This document shows, piece after piece, positions 14,591-23,036 of a DNA stretch of 28,848 bases; positions within the stretch are counted from its first letter, which is position 1, and every line of letters starts with the position of its first letter. Origin of the DNA: Treponema sp. (GTDB lineage Bacteria; Spirochaetota; Spirochaetia; Treponematales; Breznakiellaceae); assembly GCA_031255615.1 (NCBI GenBank), contig JAIRSD010000089.1, positions 1 to 28,848 of the forward strand. Reading direction: 5' to 3'. Under the pieces are notes generated by a model that ran no database searches, was not told the origin of the DNA, and saw nothing but the letters and a program-made list of their open reading frames with translations. The translations under genes and the position numbers were made by a program.

Positions 14591-15805
14591 ATGGATGTAA
14601 AGCCGGTAAAAGTAGCTTTGATTGGAAGTGGAAACATCAGCTACACCTATCTTAACACCCTGACCAGCGGGTTGCAGATTGTTGAGATGGTGGGGTGTTC
14701 CGATCTTATCCCCGAACGGAGCAAGGCCCGGGCGGAACTTTTTGGCATCAAGCAGATGACCAATGAGCAGATTCTTTCGGATCCGGAGATTGAGATTGTG
14801 GTGAATACCACCCAGCTTTGGAATCACAACGCGGTTACCAAAATGATCCTGGAAGCGGGCAAGCACGCGTACTCCGAAAAGGCCATGGGCCACAACTACG
14901 AAGGGGCCAGGGAAAATTACGATCTGGCCAAGAGAAAGGGGCTTTTTGTCGGCTGCGCCCCGGACTGTTATATGGGTTCCGCCTGGCAGACCGCCCGTAA
15001 ATTGATCGACGACGGTTACATCGGAATTCCCCTTATCGCCTATTCCATGTGCATGCGGGGCTACGGATCCAACGAGCGCCCCAGCAGCGCCATGCCCGAT
15101 CCCATGATGGGCACCCACGGGACCACCATTACCTACGACATGGCCGGTTATTATCTTAACGTGCTTTTCAATCTGTTCGGTCCGGCAAAGCGGGTGAGCG
15201 GTTACTCCAAGGTCTTTAATGGGGGTCGGAGTTTTGTCAATACCATGCACCCCGATTACGGGAAGCCCTTCACCAGCAGAGGCGGCGAGAGCGTGATGCT
15301 GGGATCCCTGGAATTTGAAAACGGCGTCTACGGTGCTCTGGTGCTCTGTTCGGAAGCCTTTAATCCTGAGACCCCCCGGGTGGATATCTACGGTACCGAA
15401 GGCCACCTGACCCTGCCGGATCCCAACCTGTTCGGCGGCTGGGGTAATAATGTTTACCTTACCCGCAAGGGCAATCCCAACGAGACCTTTAAGATTCCCC
15501 TTACCCATGGATTCAGCGATACCGATCCTTCCGTCCCGGCCAAGAGCGGGAAGCGGGAACCCTGCCACAATAGCTGGCGGGGGATTGCGGTGGCCGACAT
15601 GGCCTACGCTATCAGGAGGAAAAGGCAGCCCCGCAGCAACGGGGACATGGCCCTTCACACGGTGGAGATTCTTGACCGCATCGACAAGAGCAACGCGGAC
15701 AATAAGGTCTACGAACTTAAAACCCGCCCTGAACGGCCCGCCATGTTGACCCCGGGCCGCTATGGACCGGTGGCGGTAATGGAATCGGCTATTGACAACT
15801 GCTAG
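14591..15805 (+). CDS. Gfo/Idh/MocA-family oxidoreductase
   Basis: This NAD(P)-dependent dehydrogenase family acts on sugars, inositols or their derivatives. The N-terminal Rossmann motif is IGSGNIS (11-17). The signature position that is normally EKP reads EKA (96-98), followed by GHNYEGARE. The C-terminal half has the family's open beta-sheet substrate domain. At 404 residues it is a little longer than average. ATG 14591 follows GAGGAGG. It is the last gene of the first transcription unit, as a strong terminator lies 20 bases downstream. Substrate oxidation before or after the epimerase steps is plausible. The loss of the proline may only mark a subfamily. Confidence 0.9.
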   Translation: MDVKPVKVALIGSGNISYTYLNTLTSGLQIVEMVGCSDLIPERSKARAELFGIKQMTNEQILSDPEIEIVVNTTQLWNHNAVTKMILEAGKHAYSEKAMGHNYEGARENYDLAKRKGLFVGCAPDCYMGSAWQTARKLIDDGYIGIPLIAYSMCMRGYGSNERPSSAMPDPMMGTHGTTITYDMAGYYLNVLFNLFGPAKRVSGYSKVFNGGRSFVNTMHPDYGKPFTSRGGESVMLGSLEFENGVYGALVLCSEAFNPETPRVDIYGTEGHLTLPDPNLFGGWGNNVYLTRKGNPNETFKIPLTHGFSDTDPSVPAKSGKREPCHNSWRGIAVADMAYAIRRKRQPRSNGDMALHTVEILDRIDKSNADNKVYELKTRPERPAMLTPGRYGPVAVMESAIDNC

Positions 15806-15824
15806 TTATCCGGATTGAGACACT

Positions 15825-15854
15825 GCCCCGCCCTTTTGGGCGGGGAGTTTTTTT
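15825..15854 (+). terminator. Rho-independent terminator after the oxidoreductase gene
   Basis: CCCCGCCC (15826-15833), loop TTTT and GGGCGGGG (15838-15845) are followed by AG and seven T. An outer GAGACA/TGTCTC pair brackets the structure. This is the clearest intrinsic terminator in the window and ends the main catabolic transcript. Confidence 0.93.
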
Positions 15855-16054
15855 GTCTCCTGAATCCGTGAATTTCCGCGGCGGGGGCTGGGCTTAAGGC
15901 GGTCTATCCGCAATACGTTGTGCGTTGAAATCCGGCTGTTATTGGATTTGTTCGGCGGAAAAATTGGCCGGCGTTATTCGGGAACCCTAGATTCCGAAGA
16001 ACAGCCGCCTAAATACAATCCGTTGATCAAAAGTTATGTTGAAGGAGGAAAACC

Positions 16055-17002
16055 GTGCGTTACAAACAATTTGGGAAATCAGGGGTTTCCGTATCGGAAG
16101 TGGCCATTGGCACCTGGGGCGTCGGCGGCAGGGGATGGGGGACTTCGGAAAAACAGGATTCCATAACCGCCATGCGGACCATGCTGGATCTTGGGGTTAA
16201 TTTGATAGATACCGCCCCGGCTTACGGCGACGGCTATGCCGAAACAGTGGTGGGCGAAACAATACAGGGAAGAAGGGACAAGGTTTTTATTTCCACTAAA
16301 TGCGGAATCAAGATAGACGCCCCCCGTGGCAGCAACCGGAAAATCGCCACCGGGGATGAGGTTATTTCCGGCTGCGAGGGATCCCTGCGCCGCCTGGGAA
16401 CGGATTATATTGATATTCTTTTTGTCCACTGGCCCGATGAACATACCCCCATCGAAGAAACCATGGGCGCCCTGAACACTTTAAAGGAACAGGGAAAAAT
16501 CCGGCATATAGGGCTTTCCAATTTTTCCATCGCCCAGATAGAAGCTGCCGGTGCATACGGGACCGTGGAGATCATTCAGCCTCCCTTTTCCCTGGTGGAG
16601 CAAAAGGCCCTGGAAATCATGCGGTGGTGCCATGAAAAAGGCATTTCCAGCATGACCTACGCCTCTCTGGGGGCGGGCATACTGGGGGGAAAGATCCGTT
16701 CCCTCCCCCAATTCGAACAGGGGGATGTACGGAATGGTTTTTACGACTACTTCCGGGAGCCTAAATTCTCCAAAGTTATGGAACTGCTTAAGGTCATGGA
16801 CGGCATTGCGGAGGCCCACAAAGTTCCCCTGTCCCAGATAGCTCTTAATTGGGCGGTTCAAAAGGATTTCGTCCTTACCGCCCTGGTGGGGGTGCGGACA
16901 ACCGAGCACGCCAGGGAAAACGCCGGAGCCGGTGATTGGACTCTGAGCGCGGAAGAGATCGCCCGGCTGGATGCTGAAACAGGCCGGCTGTTTGGAGCAT
17001 GA
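16055..17002 (+). CDS. Aldo/keto reductase
   Basis: This NADPH-dependent (beta/alpha)8 reductase has 315 residues and shows the catalytic tetrad of the family: D52 in IDTAPAYGDG, Y57, K82 in STKCG and H125 in FVHWP. The substrate may be a sugar aldehyde or ketone made in the island. The start is GTG at 16055, chosen because AAGGAGG precedes it and because RYKQFGKSGVSVSE is the standard family N-terminus. It follows a terminator and a ~200-base gap, so it should have its own promoter, although I could not find a good one. The MFS gene starts 8 bases after its stop. Confidence 0.93.
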   Translation: MRYKQFGKSGVSVSEVAIGTWGVGGRGWGTSEKQDSITAMRTMLDLGVNLIDTAPAYGDGYAETVVGETIQGRRDKVFISTKCGIKIDAPRGSNRKIATGDEVISGCEGSLRRLGTDYIDILFVHWPDEHTPIEETMGALNTLKEQGKIRHIGLSNFSIAQIEAAGAYGTVEIIQPPFSLVEQKALEIMRWCHEKGISSMTYASLGAGILGGKIRSLPQFEQGDVRNGFYDYFREPKFSKVMELLKVMDGIAEAHKVPLSQIALNWAVQKDFVLTALVGVRTTEHARENAGAGDWTLSAEEIARLDAETGRLFGA

Positions 17003-17010
17003 TACCCTGA

Positions 17011-18360
17011 ATGTTAAAAATTATACCGCCCCTGCGGTATCACCCGAACAGAAAAGCCCCGGTAGATAATCAAGATCAAGGCTGCCGGGGCGGCGCCGGG
17101 AACCATGTTTTTACCGGAGCCTCCGCGGCCGTAGAATGGCTGCGGGGCGTTCCCAAGGCATATTGGACTCTTTCGTCCATCGAATTTCTTTTTTGGTTCG
17201 CCACCGCTACGGGAACTTACCTTACCGTTTTTCTGCAAAAGAACGGATTCAAACCGGATCAGGTCGGAATCATCAACGCGATCAATTCTATGGTGGTTAT
17301 CTTCGCTACCCCCTTTTGGGGCATGATTGCGGACAGGATTCGGTCGATCAGAAAGGTATTCCTCTTTTGCATGTGTTTCGCCGCGGCCCTTTGGGCCTTT
17401 ATTCCCGCTTCCTCCCAGATTATGCTGGGTTCTTTCATGCTCATGTTTTTGGTTATCCCCCTGGGAGCCTTTTTCCGTATGCCCGCCAATTCCCTTCTGG
17501 ACGCTTTTGTGGTGCAGCGTTCCGATCTGGACAGAGTCCCCTACGGCCATGTACGGCTTTGGGGATCCATCAGCTTTGCGATCATGAATATTTCGTTAAG
17601 CGCGGTGCTGCCGAAGACGGGGGTGGAAATTTCGTTCTACCTTTACGGAGCCGCCTTTATACCCCTCCTGGCGATCATGTGGCGGATGAAGGGCGCCGAC
17701 CTGGTTTCCGCCGGATCACGGAAAAACATTTCCTTTAAGCAAATGGGATTTGGCCGGCTTTTTAAAAATTATTATTTTATTACCTACCTGATTTTCGCCG
17801 TATTCCTGCAAATGCCGGCCAACACTTCCATGGCCTTTCTTCCCTATCTGGTGGCGAATGTGGGGGGGGATACCGCCCAGCTCGGCCTTGTTACCGGCTA
17901 CAAGGCTCTTCTGGAGATCCCCATGCTCCTCCTGATGCGGCCCCTGCGCCGCCGCTTCCCCCTGCCCCTGGCCATCGGCGGGGCGGGAATATTCTACAGC
18001 ATCGAGGCCCTGCTCTATACCAGGGCCGACAGCCTTCTCCAGATTCTTTTTATTCAAACCCTTCACGGCCTGGGCGGAGGTTTGATGATTGGGGCCGCCG
18101 CCAATTATGTGTATTCCCTGGCGCCCAAGGGCCTTAATTCAACGGCCCATACGATGAACGGCGCGGCAAACGCCATCGCCGCGATCATCGGGAACACCAC
18201 CGGGGGCATCTTGATCGTCGCCATCGGCATCCGGTCCTTCTACTTCCTGGTCAGCGCCGTAATCGGCTTTGCCCTGCTTTACTTTCTGCTCTCCCTGTTC
18301 TTTGGGGTAAAGGTGCTGAAAAAGAAACTGCCCCTTAGTCCCGCACAGGGAACGGCATAG
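17011..18360 (+). CDS. MFS transporter
   Basis: This is a polytopic inner-membrane carrier of the major facilitator superfamily, most like the LacY/MFS_1_like branch. It has 449 residues and about 12 hydrophobic spans. The first begins near residue 50 (TLSSIEFLFWFATATGTYL), and the loop between spans 2 and 3 contains GMIADRIRSIRK, the MFS loop motif. The first ~45 residues are hydrophilic and unusual, and their DNA folds into two hairpins (17023-17040 and 17056-17091). No in-frame ATG, GTG or TTG lies between 17011 and the first span, so I keep ATG 17011. Pairing with the reductase suggests uptake or efflux of its substrate. Confidence 0.85.
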   Translation: MLKIIPPLRYHPNRKAPVDNQDQGCRGGAGNHVFTGASAAVEWLRGVPKAYWTLSSIEFLFWFATATGTYLTVFLQKNGFKPDQVGIINAINSMVVIFATPFWGMIADRIRSIRKVFLFCMCFAAALWAFIPASSQIMLGSFMLMFLVIPLGAFFRMPANSLLDAFVVQRSDLDRVPYGHVRLWGSISFAIMNISLSAVLPKTGVEISFYLYGAAFIPLLAIMWRMKGADLVSAGSRKNISFKQMGFGRLFKNYYFITYLIFAVFLQMPANTSMAFLPYLVANVGGDTAQLGLVTGYKALLEIPMLLLMRPLRRRFPLPLAIGGAGIFYSIEALLYTRADSLLQILFIQTLHGLGGGLMIGAAANYVYSLAPKGLNSTAHTMNGAANAIAAIIGNTTGGILIVAIGIRSFYFLVSAVIGFALLYFLLSLFFGVKVLKKKLPLSPAQGTA

Positions 18361-18406
18361 GGGAAAAAGCGGACCGGGGATCCGGAACGCGGTACTGCCC
18401 TATAAA

Positions 18407-18579
18407 CCTTGGACTTTGCGCGGAGCGCAAAGTCCAAGGCCCGCCGGGACATTCCCCAGGTTTTTGCGAAGCAAAAACCCGCCCGCGCAAGGGATAGAAG
18501 CGGAATTCCCCGCCCCCAGAGGGGGCGGGGAATTGGAGCGGATAGCCCGGTTTTTGCGGCCCGCCGCAAAAATGCGCCC
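18407..18579 (-). repeat. Boxed hairpin element, copy E3
   Basis: Read on the minus strand, the order is box A (18572-18579), box B (18540-18550), box C (18484-18497). The A-B hairpin has arms TTTTTGCGGC and GCCGCAAAAA (18551-18560, 18563-18572). The B-C hairpin has arms AATTCCCCGCCCCC and its complement (18504-18517, 18521-18534) with loop aga. Two distal hairpins follow: GGTTTTTGC/GCAAAAACC (18459-18467, 18471-18479; loop gaa) and a perfect 15-bp stem (18407-18421 with 18425-18439; loop gga). It occupies the 297-base gap between the convergent MFS and helicase genes. Confidence 0.92.
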
Positions 18580-18657
18580 AAAAAGAATTCAAGATCCGGC
18601 CTGTTCCTCTTTTTTTGATTCCCCTTTTAACGATTCCGCCCTGTTGTACGCGGGGCT

Positions 18658-21021
18658 TTAGGCTTGGCCGGCCGTCAGCACCCGTAAAAATCCCCCTACC
18701 CCTTTCTTGTTGCCTCCGGGGCCCACGCAGGAGGGGCAGCCCGACGCGCAGGGGCAGCGTTCCACTATCCGCCGTATGCCGGTGAAGAGTTCGCCCGTCC
18801 GCCGGGTCAGGGCCTCCGAAAGGCCGGTGCCGCCGGGGTACTTGTCGTAGACGTACAGGGCGGGGGTTCCAAAATGGGGGTCCCGGACCCGCTCGGCGAT
18901 GCCGAGGTCCCGTGGGTCGCAGAGGAGGAAGACCGGAGCGATAAGACGGATAAGGGTCCCCAGGCCAAAGAGGATGGAACCGATCTCCGCGCCGTCCTTT
19001 CCTTCCAGGGCCCGGCCTCCCGCAGTGTCAGGGCCGAAGAGCAAGGCCAGGGCCCGGGTCTGCATCTCCTCCTCCGGGAGATCGATGTCGCCGTAGCCGA
19101 TGTTTTCGTGGGTATGGAAACGAATCTTCTTGAATTTCGTCGTCTGGGAACGGACCAAGACGTCCCCCAAGCTGCCCCGGGCCGCGGGATTCCCAAGCCC
19201 CGCCCCGGAATCGTCCGCGGCTTCGGTCCCAGCTGTGGGGCAGCTAAATTCCTCGTCCTCCGAAAGCACCTTAATATCGGTTTTGACCAGACCGTCGGTA
19301 AAGTAATTAACGTCCGCCTCCCGCACCAGGCATCTTCTGTTCTGAATATCCAGGGATTCCACCAGGTACTGCCGGCCCCGGTGTATATACACGGCGTTCT
19401 CAAAGATAAGTTCCTTGGCGCTGGGCCGATCCATTTCGCCGATAACCCGGTTGCGGCCATGGGTGGCGTCAATGATTACCACGTTGTCGGCGGCGGCGGA
19501 ACGGAGGCTGATTCCTTCCGCCGGGTAGGACCGGTCCGCCCAGAACCATTTGCCGCCGGTGTGGCGCAGGATGCCCTCCTCTTCCAGGAATTCCAGGGCC
19601 GGCGCCGCCGCGGCCCCGAAGGGCTCCTCCCCGGATTCAATCTTTTCATCGGAGAAGGGAAGTTCAAAACTGGCGCATTTGACGTGGTCGCTGAGGATAT
19701 AGGGATTCTGCGGATCGACGCGGCCCTCCTCAGCGCTTTTGCGGAAGAACCATTCCGGATCGTTCATAATAAACTGGTCCAGCGGAGAGGAGGAGGCGAC
19801 GAAGACCGAAACCGAAATTCCCCCCCGGCGGCCCGCCCGGCCGGCCTGCTGCCAGAACGAATTAAAGGAACCGGGAAACCCGGCCACCACCGCGGCGTCC
19901 AGCCCGCCTATGTCGATGCCCAGCTCCAGCGCGTTCGTGGAGACTACCCCCTGGATCTTCCCCTCCCGAAGGCCCCGTTCGATCTCCCGCCTCTCGTTGG
20001 GAAGGAGGCCCCCCCGGTAAGGTTCCACCCGGATTCCCGCATTGCCGGTGAAAAAATTTTTTAGATCCTCGTTCACATAACTGGCGACCACCTCGGTTTT
20101 TACCCGTGAATGGGCGAAGAGGATGGTCTTGATTCCCGCCCTAAGGAAGGCCAGCATCCAGCGGCGGCTTTCGACGGCGGCGCTGCGGCGGATCCCCTGC
20201 ACCGCGTCCACCAGGGGCGGATTGTAAAGGATGACCCGCTTTTCCCCCCGGGGGGCGCCGTTGTTGTCCACCAGGTCCACTTCCTCCCCGATGAGGGTTC
20301 GGGCCAATTCCCGGGGATTGGCGATAGTGGCGGAACAGAGGATGAACCGGGGGCGGGCTCCGTAAAACGCGGCGACCCGGCGAAGCCGGCGGATCAGTTC
20401 CGCCACATGGCTTCCCAGGACCCCCCGGTAAGTGTGGATTTCATCTATAACGATGTAACTGAGGCTGGAAAAAAATTTGATCCACCGGGGATGGTTGGGA
20501 AGAATCCCCGCGTGGAGCATGTCGGGATTGCTGATAATGATCCGCCCTGTGTCCCGGGCGCTCACCCGCAGGCTTTCCGGTGTATCCCCGTCGTAGGTGG
20601 CTATCTTGATGGGGATGTACCTCCCCCCGCCGGCCCCGTCCCCGGAGCCGGCCAGCTCGTTTAACTCGGACTGTTGATCCTGGGACAGGGCCTTGGTGGG
20701 GAACAGATAGAGGCACCGGGCCTTCTCATCCCGCAAAAGGGCCTGGAGGCAGGGCAGGTTGTAACAGAGGGTCTTTCCTGAAGCGGTGGGAGTTACCACC
20801 ACGACGTTCTTTCCCTCCCGGACCTTTTCCCACACCTCCCCCTGGTGGGTGTAGATCCGCTCTATACCTCTTGCCCGCAGGGCCGCGGCAATCCGTTCGT
20901 CCAGATCCTTCGGGAAGGGGACAAAATGCCCCTCCTCCGCCTTCAGGACCCGTTCCATCACGATATGAGAGACAAATTCAGGACTTTTCAGGATCCCTTC
21001 CAGCGCTTCTGCCTGAGTCAT
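18658..21021 (-). CDS. mrfA: MrfA/YprA-type DEAD/H-box helicase with four-cysteine zinc domain
   Basis: This is a superfamily 2 DNA helicase of the MrfA (YprA)/Hrq1 group, which in Bacillus acts in mitomycin C repair. In order it has a Q-motif-like YTHQ (57-60), Walker A TPTASGKT (77-84), the motif Ib NPDMLH, the DEIH box (193-196), SAT (230-232), STNALELGIDIG (361-372) and QQAGRAGRRG (391-400). The C-terminal DUF1998 region has YDKYPGGTGL (725-734) and four cysteines C756, C758, C762 and C765 in C.C...C..C. It has 787 residues and is complete. An acidic low-complexity insert lies at ~588-620. The ribosome-binding site before ATG 21021 is weak. The exonuclease partner is 17 kb downstream. Confidence 0.93.
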   Translation of the reverse strand: MTQAEALEGILKSPEFVSHIVMERVLKAEEGHFVPFPKDLDERIAAALRARGIERIYTHQGEVWEKVREGKNVVVVTPTASGKTLCYNLPCLQALLRDEKARCLYLFPTKALSQDQQSELNELAGSGDGAGGGRYIPIKIATYDGDTPESLRVSARDTGRIIISNPDMLHAGILPNHPRWIKFFSSLSYIVIDEIHTYRGVLGSHVAELIRRLRRVAAFYGARPRFILCSATIANPRELARTLIGEEVDLVDNNGAPRGEKRVILYNPPLVDAVQGIRRSAAVESRRWMLAFLRAGIKTILFAHSRVKTEVVASYVNEDLKNFFTGNAGIRVEPYRGGLLPNERREIERGLREGKIQGVVSTNALELGIDIGGLDAAVVAGFPGSFNSFWQQAGRAGRRGGISVSVFVASSSPLDQFIMNDPEWFFRKSAEEGRVDPQNPYILSDHVKCASFELPFSDEKIESGEEPFGAAAAPALEFLEEEGILRHTGGKWFWADRSYPAEGISLRSAAADNVVIIDATHGRNRVIGEMDRPSAKELIFENAVYIHRGRQYLVESLDIQNRRCLVREADVNYFTDGLVKTDIKVLSEDEEFSCPTAGTEAADDSGAGLGNPAARGSLGDVLVRSQTTKFKKIRFHTHENIGYGDIDLPEEEMQTRALALLFGPDTAGGRALEGKDGAEIGSILFGLGTLIRLIAPVFLLCDPRDLGIAERVRDPHFGTPALYVYDKYPGGTGLSEALTRRTGELFTGIRRIVERCPCASGCPSCVGPGGNKKGVGGFLRVLTAGQA

Positions 21022-21101
21022 AAACCAAGATTACCATAAAACGGCGGGGGCGTAGAGGGCGCCGGTTCCCGGTTCAGCAATGTCCGTCCACTAAATCTAT
21101 A

Positions 21102-21170
21102 CCGGGCGCATGTTTTGGGGCGGCGCCGCGGTTTCGCGGGCCCCCGCAAAACCGCAAACAAAGGGCCCGG
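21102..21170 (+). repeat. Degenerate boxed-element fragment upstream of mrfA
   Basis: CCGGGCGCAT (21102-21111), containing box A, is followed by an imperfect GCGGTTT...AACCGC stem (~21128-21155) and GGGCCCGG, which may be a decayed box B. Boxes B and C are not intact. The rest of the 613-base interval 21022-21634 holds element E4, a promoter and a leader hairpin; I see no gene in it. Confidence 0.45.
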
Positions 21171-21257
21171 CTTTTGGTCTGTCCCGCTCCACCCTCCCCG
21201 CCGCGTCCGCGCCGGCAGGGGGGCCGGGCAATAAGTTCCGTTAGTTTCATGGGACTC

Positions 21258-21442
21258 TGAGTTTTGGCGGGGGGCGCCAAAACTCACGGATTCAAAAACG
21301 GTAGGGCTGCGGAGGCGTTCGCGCAAGGGATAGGAAGGGTGCGGAGCAGCCACGCCGGAGGCGGGGCCGGAGCGAAGCGCAGCCCTGGATAGCCCGGTCC
21401 CCGGCCGCAGGCCGGGGATGCGCCCCTCATATCTTCGATATG
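21258..21442 (-). repeat. Boxed hairpin element, copy E4
   Basis: On the minus strand, box A is 21418-21425, box B 21387-21397 and box C 21320-21333. The A-B hairpin has arms TCCCCGGCC and GGCCGGGGA (21398-21406, 21410-21418; loop gca), as in E1. The B-C slot holds a long GC-rich module (~21337-21386) that matches the one in E5. A distal hairpin has arms TGAGTTTTGGCG and CGCCAAAACTCA (21258-21269, 21275-21286). A small hairpin CATATC-ttc-GATATG (21428-21442) abuts box A. Confidence 0.88.
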
Positions 21443-21521
21443 CGGAATTCTAAACGGGGCATTCCGCTGCCGGGCGGCGGATTCTTGCATGCCGGCCATA
21501 AAACCTAAACAAAAAATTATA

Positions 21522-21550
21522 TCGACAGAAGGGATTTTAAGTTTTATACT
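21522..21550 (+). promoter_or_regulatory. Sigma-70-type promoter of glgC
   Basis: TCGACA (21522-21527, 5/6 match to -35) and TATACT (21545-21550, 5/6 match to -10) are separated by exactly 17 bases, in an AT-rich patch after repeat element E4. Transcription would begin near 21557, giving a leader of about 78 bases before ATG 21635. Confidence 0.75.
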
Positions 21551-21578
21551 GGAGGGGCCAGGAAAATTTGATGTCCAT

Positions 21579-21600
21579 CCGTTCGGCGGCCGTCGAACGG
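21579..21600 (+). other. Leader hairpin upstream of glgC
   Basis: CCGTTCG (21579-21585) and CGAACGG (21594-21600) form a perfect 7-bp stem within the predicted glgC leader, 21 bases before the ribosome-binding site AAGGAGG. It could affect message stability or translation. No known riboswitch pattern is recognised. Confidence 0.5.
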
Positions 21601-21634
21601 CACTTCCCAGCCGGGGATAACAAGGAGGGTGAGC

Positions 21635-22909
21635 ATGTCAGGAGTATTGTCCATCGTATTGGGAGGCGGTAAGGGGACCAGGCTGTTTCCTCTTACCCAG
21701 GCGCGGGCCAAACCGGCGGTTCCCTTCGGGGGAAAGTACCGTTTGGTGGATATTCCTATCTCAAATTGCATCAACGCGGGGCTTCGGCAAATATATATCC
21801 TTACCCAGTTCAATTCCGCTTCCCTCCATCTTCATCTTGCACAGACCTATGTTTTTGATACCTTTACCAACGGGTTTGTCGAAATCCTGGCGGCGGAACA
21901 GACCTTTGAACATTCCGGCTGGTACGAGGGTACGGCCGACGCAGTGCGGAAGAACTTTCCCCATTTCCGCACCCAAAATCCCTCATACTATCTTATCCTT
22001 TCCGGGGATCAGCTTTACCGGATGGATTTGCAGGATTTGGTAGCGGAACATAAAGATTCCGGCGCGGCAATCACCATCGCCTGCACCACGGTGAATCGCC
22101 AGGCCGCCAGCCAGCTCGGCATCCTCAAGGTGGATAAAAACGGCCATATCGTCGAATTTCTGGAAAAACCGGGCCCCACCAAGGATATCAGCGATTTTAG
22201 GGCGCCGCAGGAATTACAGGGAAAGCTGAATTCTAAAGAAGAACTGTACCTGGCCTCCATGGGCATCTATATATTCAACGCCCGGAACATGGAGGACTGT
22301 CTGGCCAATGAACTGACCGATTTCGGCAAGGAAATTATTCCCCGGGCCATCGAAAAATTGAAGGTCAACGCCTATATCTTCAACGGCTACTGGGAAGATA
22401 TTGGAACCATAAGAAGTTTTTACGAGGCCAACCTGGAATTAACAAGTCTGCGGCCCCGTTTCGATTTTTACGATGAGAATAAACCCATCTATACCCATAT
22501 CCGCAATCTGCCTCCTTCCAAGATGAATTTTAGCAACATGAACCAGTCCATCGCCGCCGAGGGCTGCATCATCACCAACGCGGCGATCACCAATTCCATC
22601 GTCGGGGTCAGGACCATTATCGAATCCGGTTCCAGCCTAAACGGGGTGGTATGTATGGGGGCGGACTACTACGAGACGGAGATTCAAAAGCAGCAAAACG
22701 CGGAAGCTAGGGTTCCCAATGTGGGTATCGGCAAGGGCGTTATCGTCAAAGGGGCGATCATCGACAAAAACGCCTGCATCGGCGACGGCTGCCGTATTGG
22801 GGTTGACAACATCGACCGGAACGACGGGACCTACGGCAATTACCATATCGTGGACGGCGTTGTCGTTATTCCAAAGAACGCGGTGCTGTATCCGGGGACG
22901 GTGATTTAG
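21635..22909 (+). CDS. glgC: Glucose-1-phosphate adenylyltransferase
   Basis: This enzyme makes ADP-glucose from glucose-1-phosphate and ATP, the committed step of bacterial glycogen synthesis. It has 424 residues from the ATG at 21635. That ATG is preferred over a GTG two codons upstream because AAGGAGG sits 6 bases before it. Motifs are LGGGKGTRL (9-17), KPAVPFGGKYRLVDIPISNC, WYEGTADAVR (96-105), SGDQLYRMD (123-131), the substrate-binding VEFLEKP and the SMGIYIFN/DIGTI blocks, then a left-handed beta-helix C-terminus. It is transcribed alone from its own promoter, divergent from the helicase and convergent with clpC. It has no visible link to the sugar island, but surplus carbon storage would fit. 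Confidence 0.96.
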   Translation: MSGVLSIVLGGGKGTRLFPLTQARAKPAVPFGGKYRLVDIPISNCINAGLRQIYILTQFNSASLHLHLAQTYVFDTFTNGFVEILAAEQTFEHSGWYEGTADAVRKNFPHFRTQNPSYYLILSGDQLYRMDLQDLVAEHKDSGAAITIACTTVNRQAASQLGILKVDKNGHIVEFLEKPGPTKDISDFRAPQELQGKLNSKEELYLASMGIYIFNARNMEDCLANELTDFGKEIIPRAIEKLKVNAYIFNGYWEDIGTIRSFYEANLELTSLRPRFDFYDENKPIYTHIRNLPPSKMNFSNMNQSIAAEGCIITNAAITNSIVGVRTIIESGSSLNGVVCMGADYYETEIQKQQNAEARVPNVGIGKGVIVKGAIIDKNACIGDGCRIGVDNIDRNDGTYGNYHIVDGVVVIPKNAVLYPGTVI

Positions 22910-23036
22910 GAAAAACCTTCCGGGCCTTTTTCATCCTTATTTCCGCGGCCGGCGGCCTCCCTTTCGTGGAGGGCGTAAAGGGGAAGCGGCAATGCCGAAT
23001 TTGCGGCAGGGGGCCGGGGATGCTGAACGGGGGATC

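Noticed and set aside
7550..15805. A myo-inositol catabolic operon
   Set aside because: Kinase, aldolase, TIM-barrel and Gfo/Idh families match in type, but IolD (ThDP hydrolase) and IolB are absent, and a fucose-type isomerase is present that the inositol route does not use.
18874..20064. Long plus-strand frame opposite the mrfA helicase
   Set aside because: It is fully covered by conserved helicase motifs on the minus strand; the plus-strand product is low-complexity and has no ribosome-binding site.
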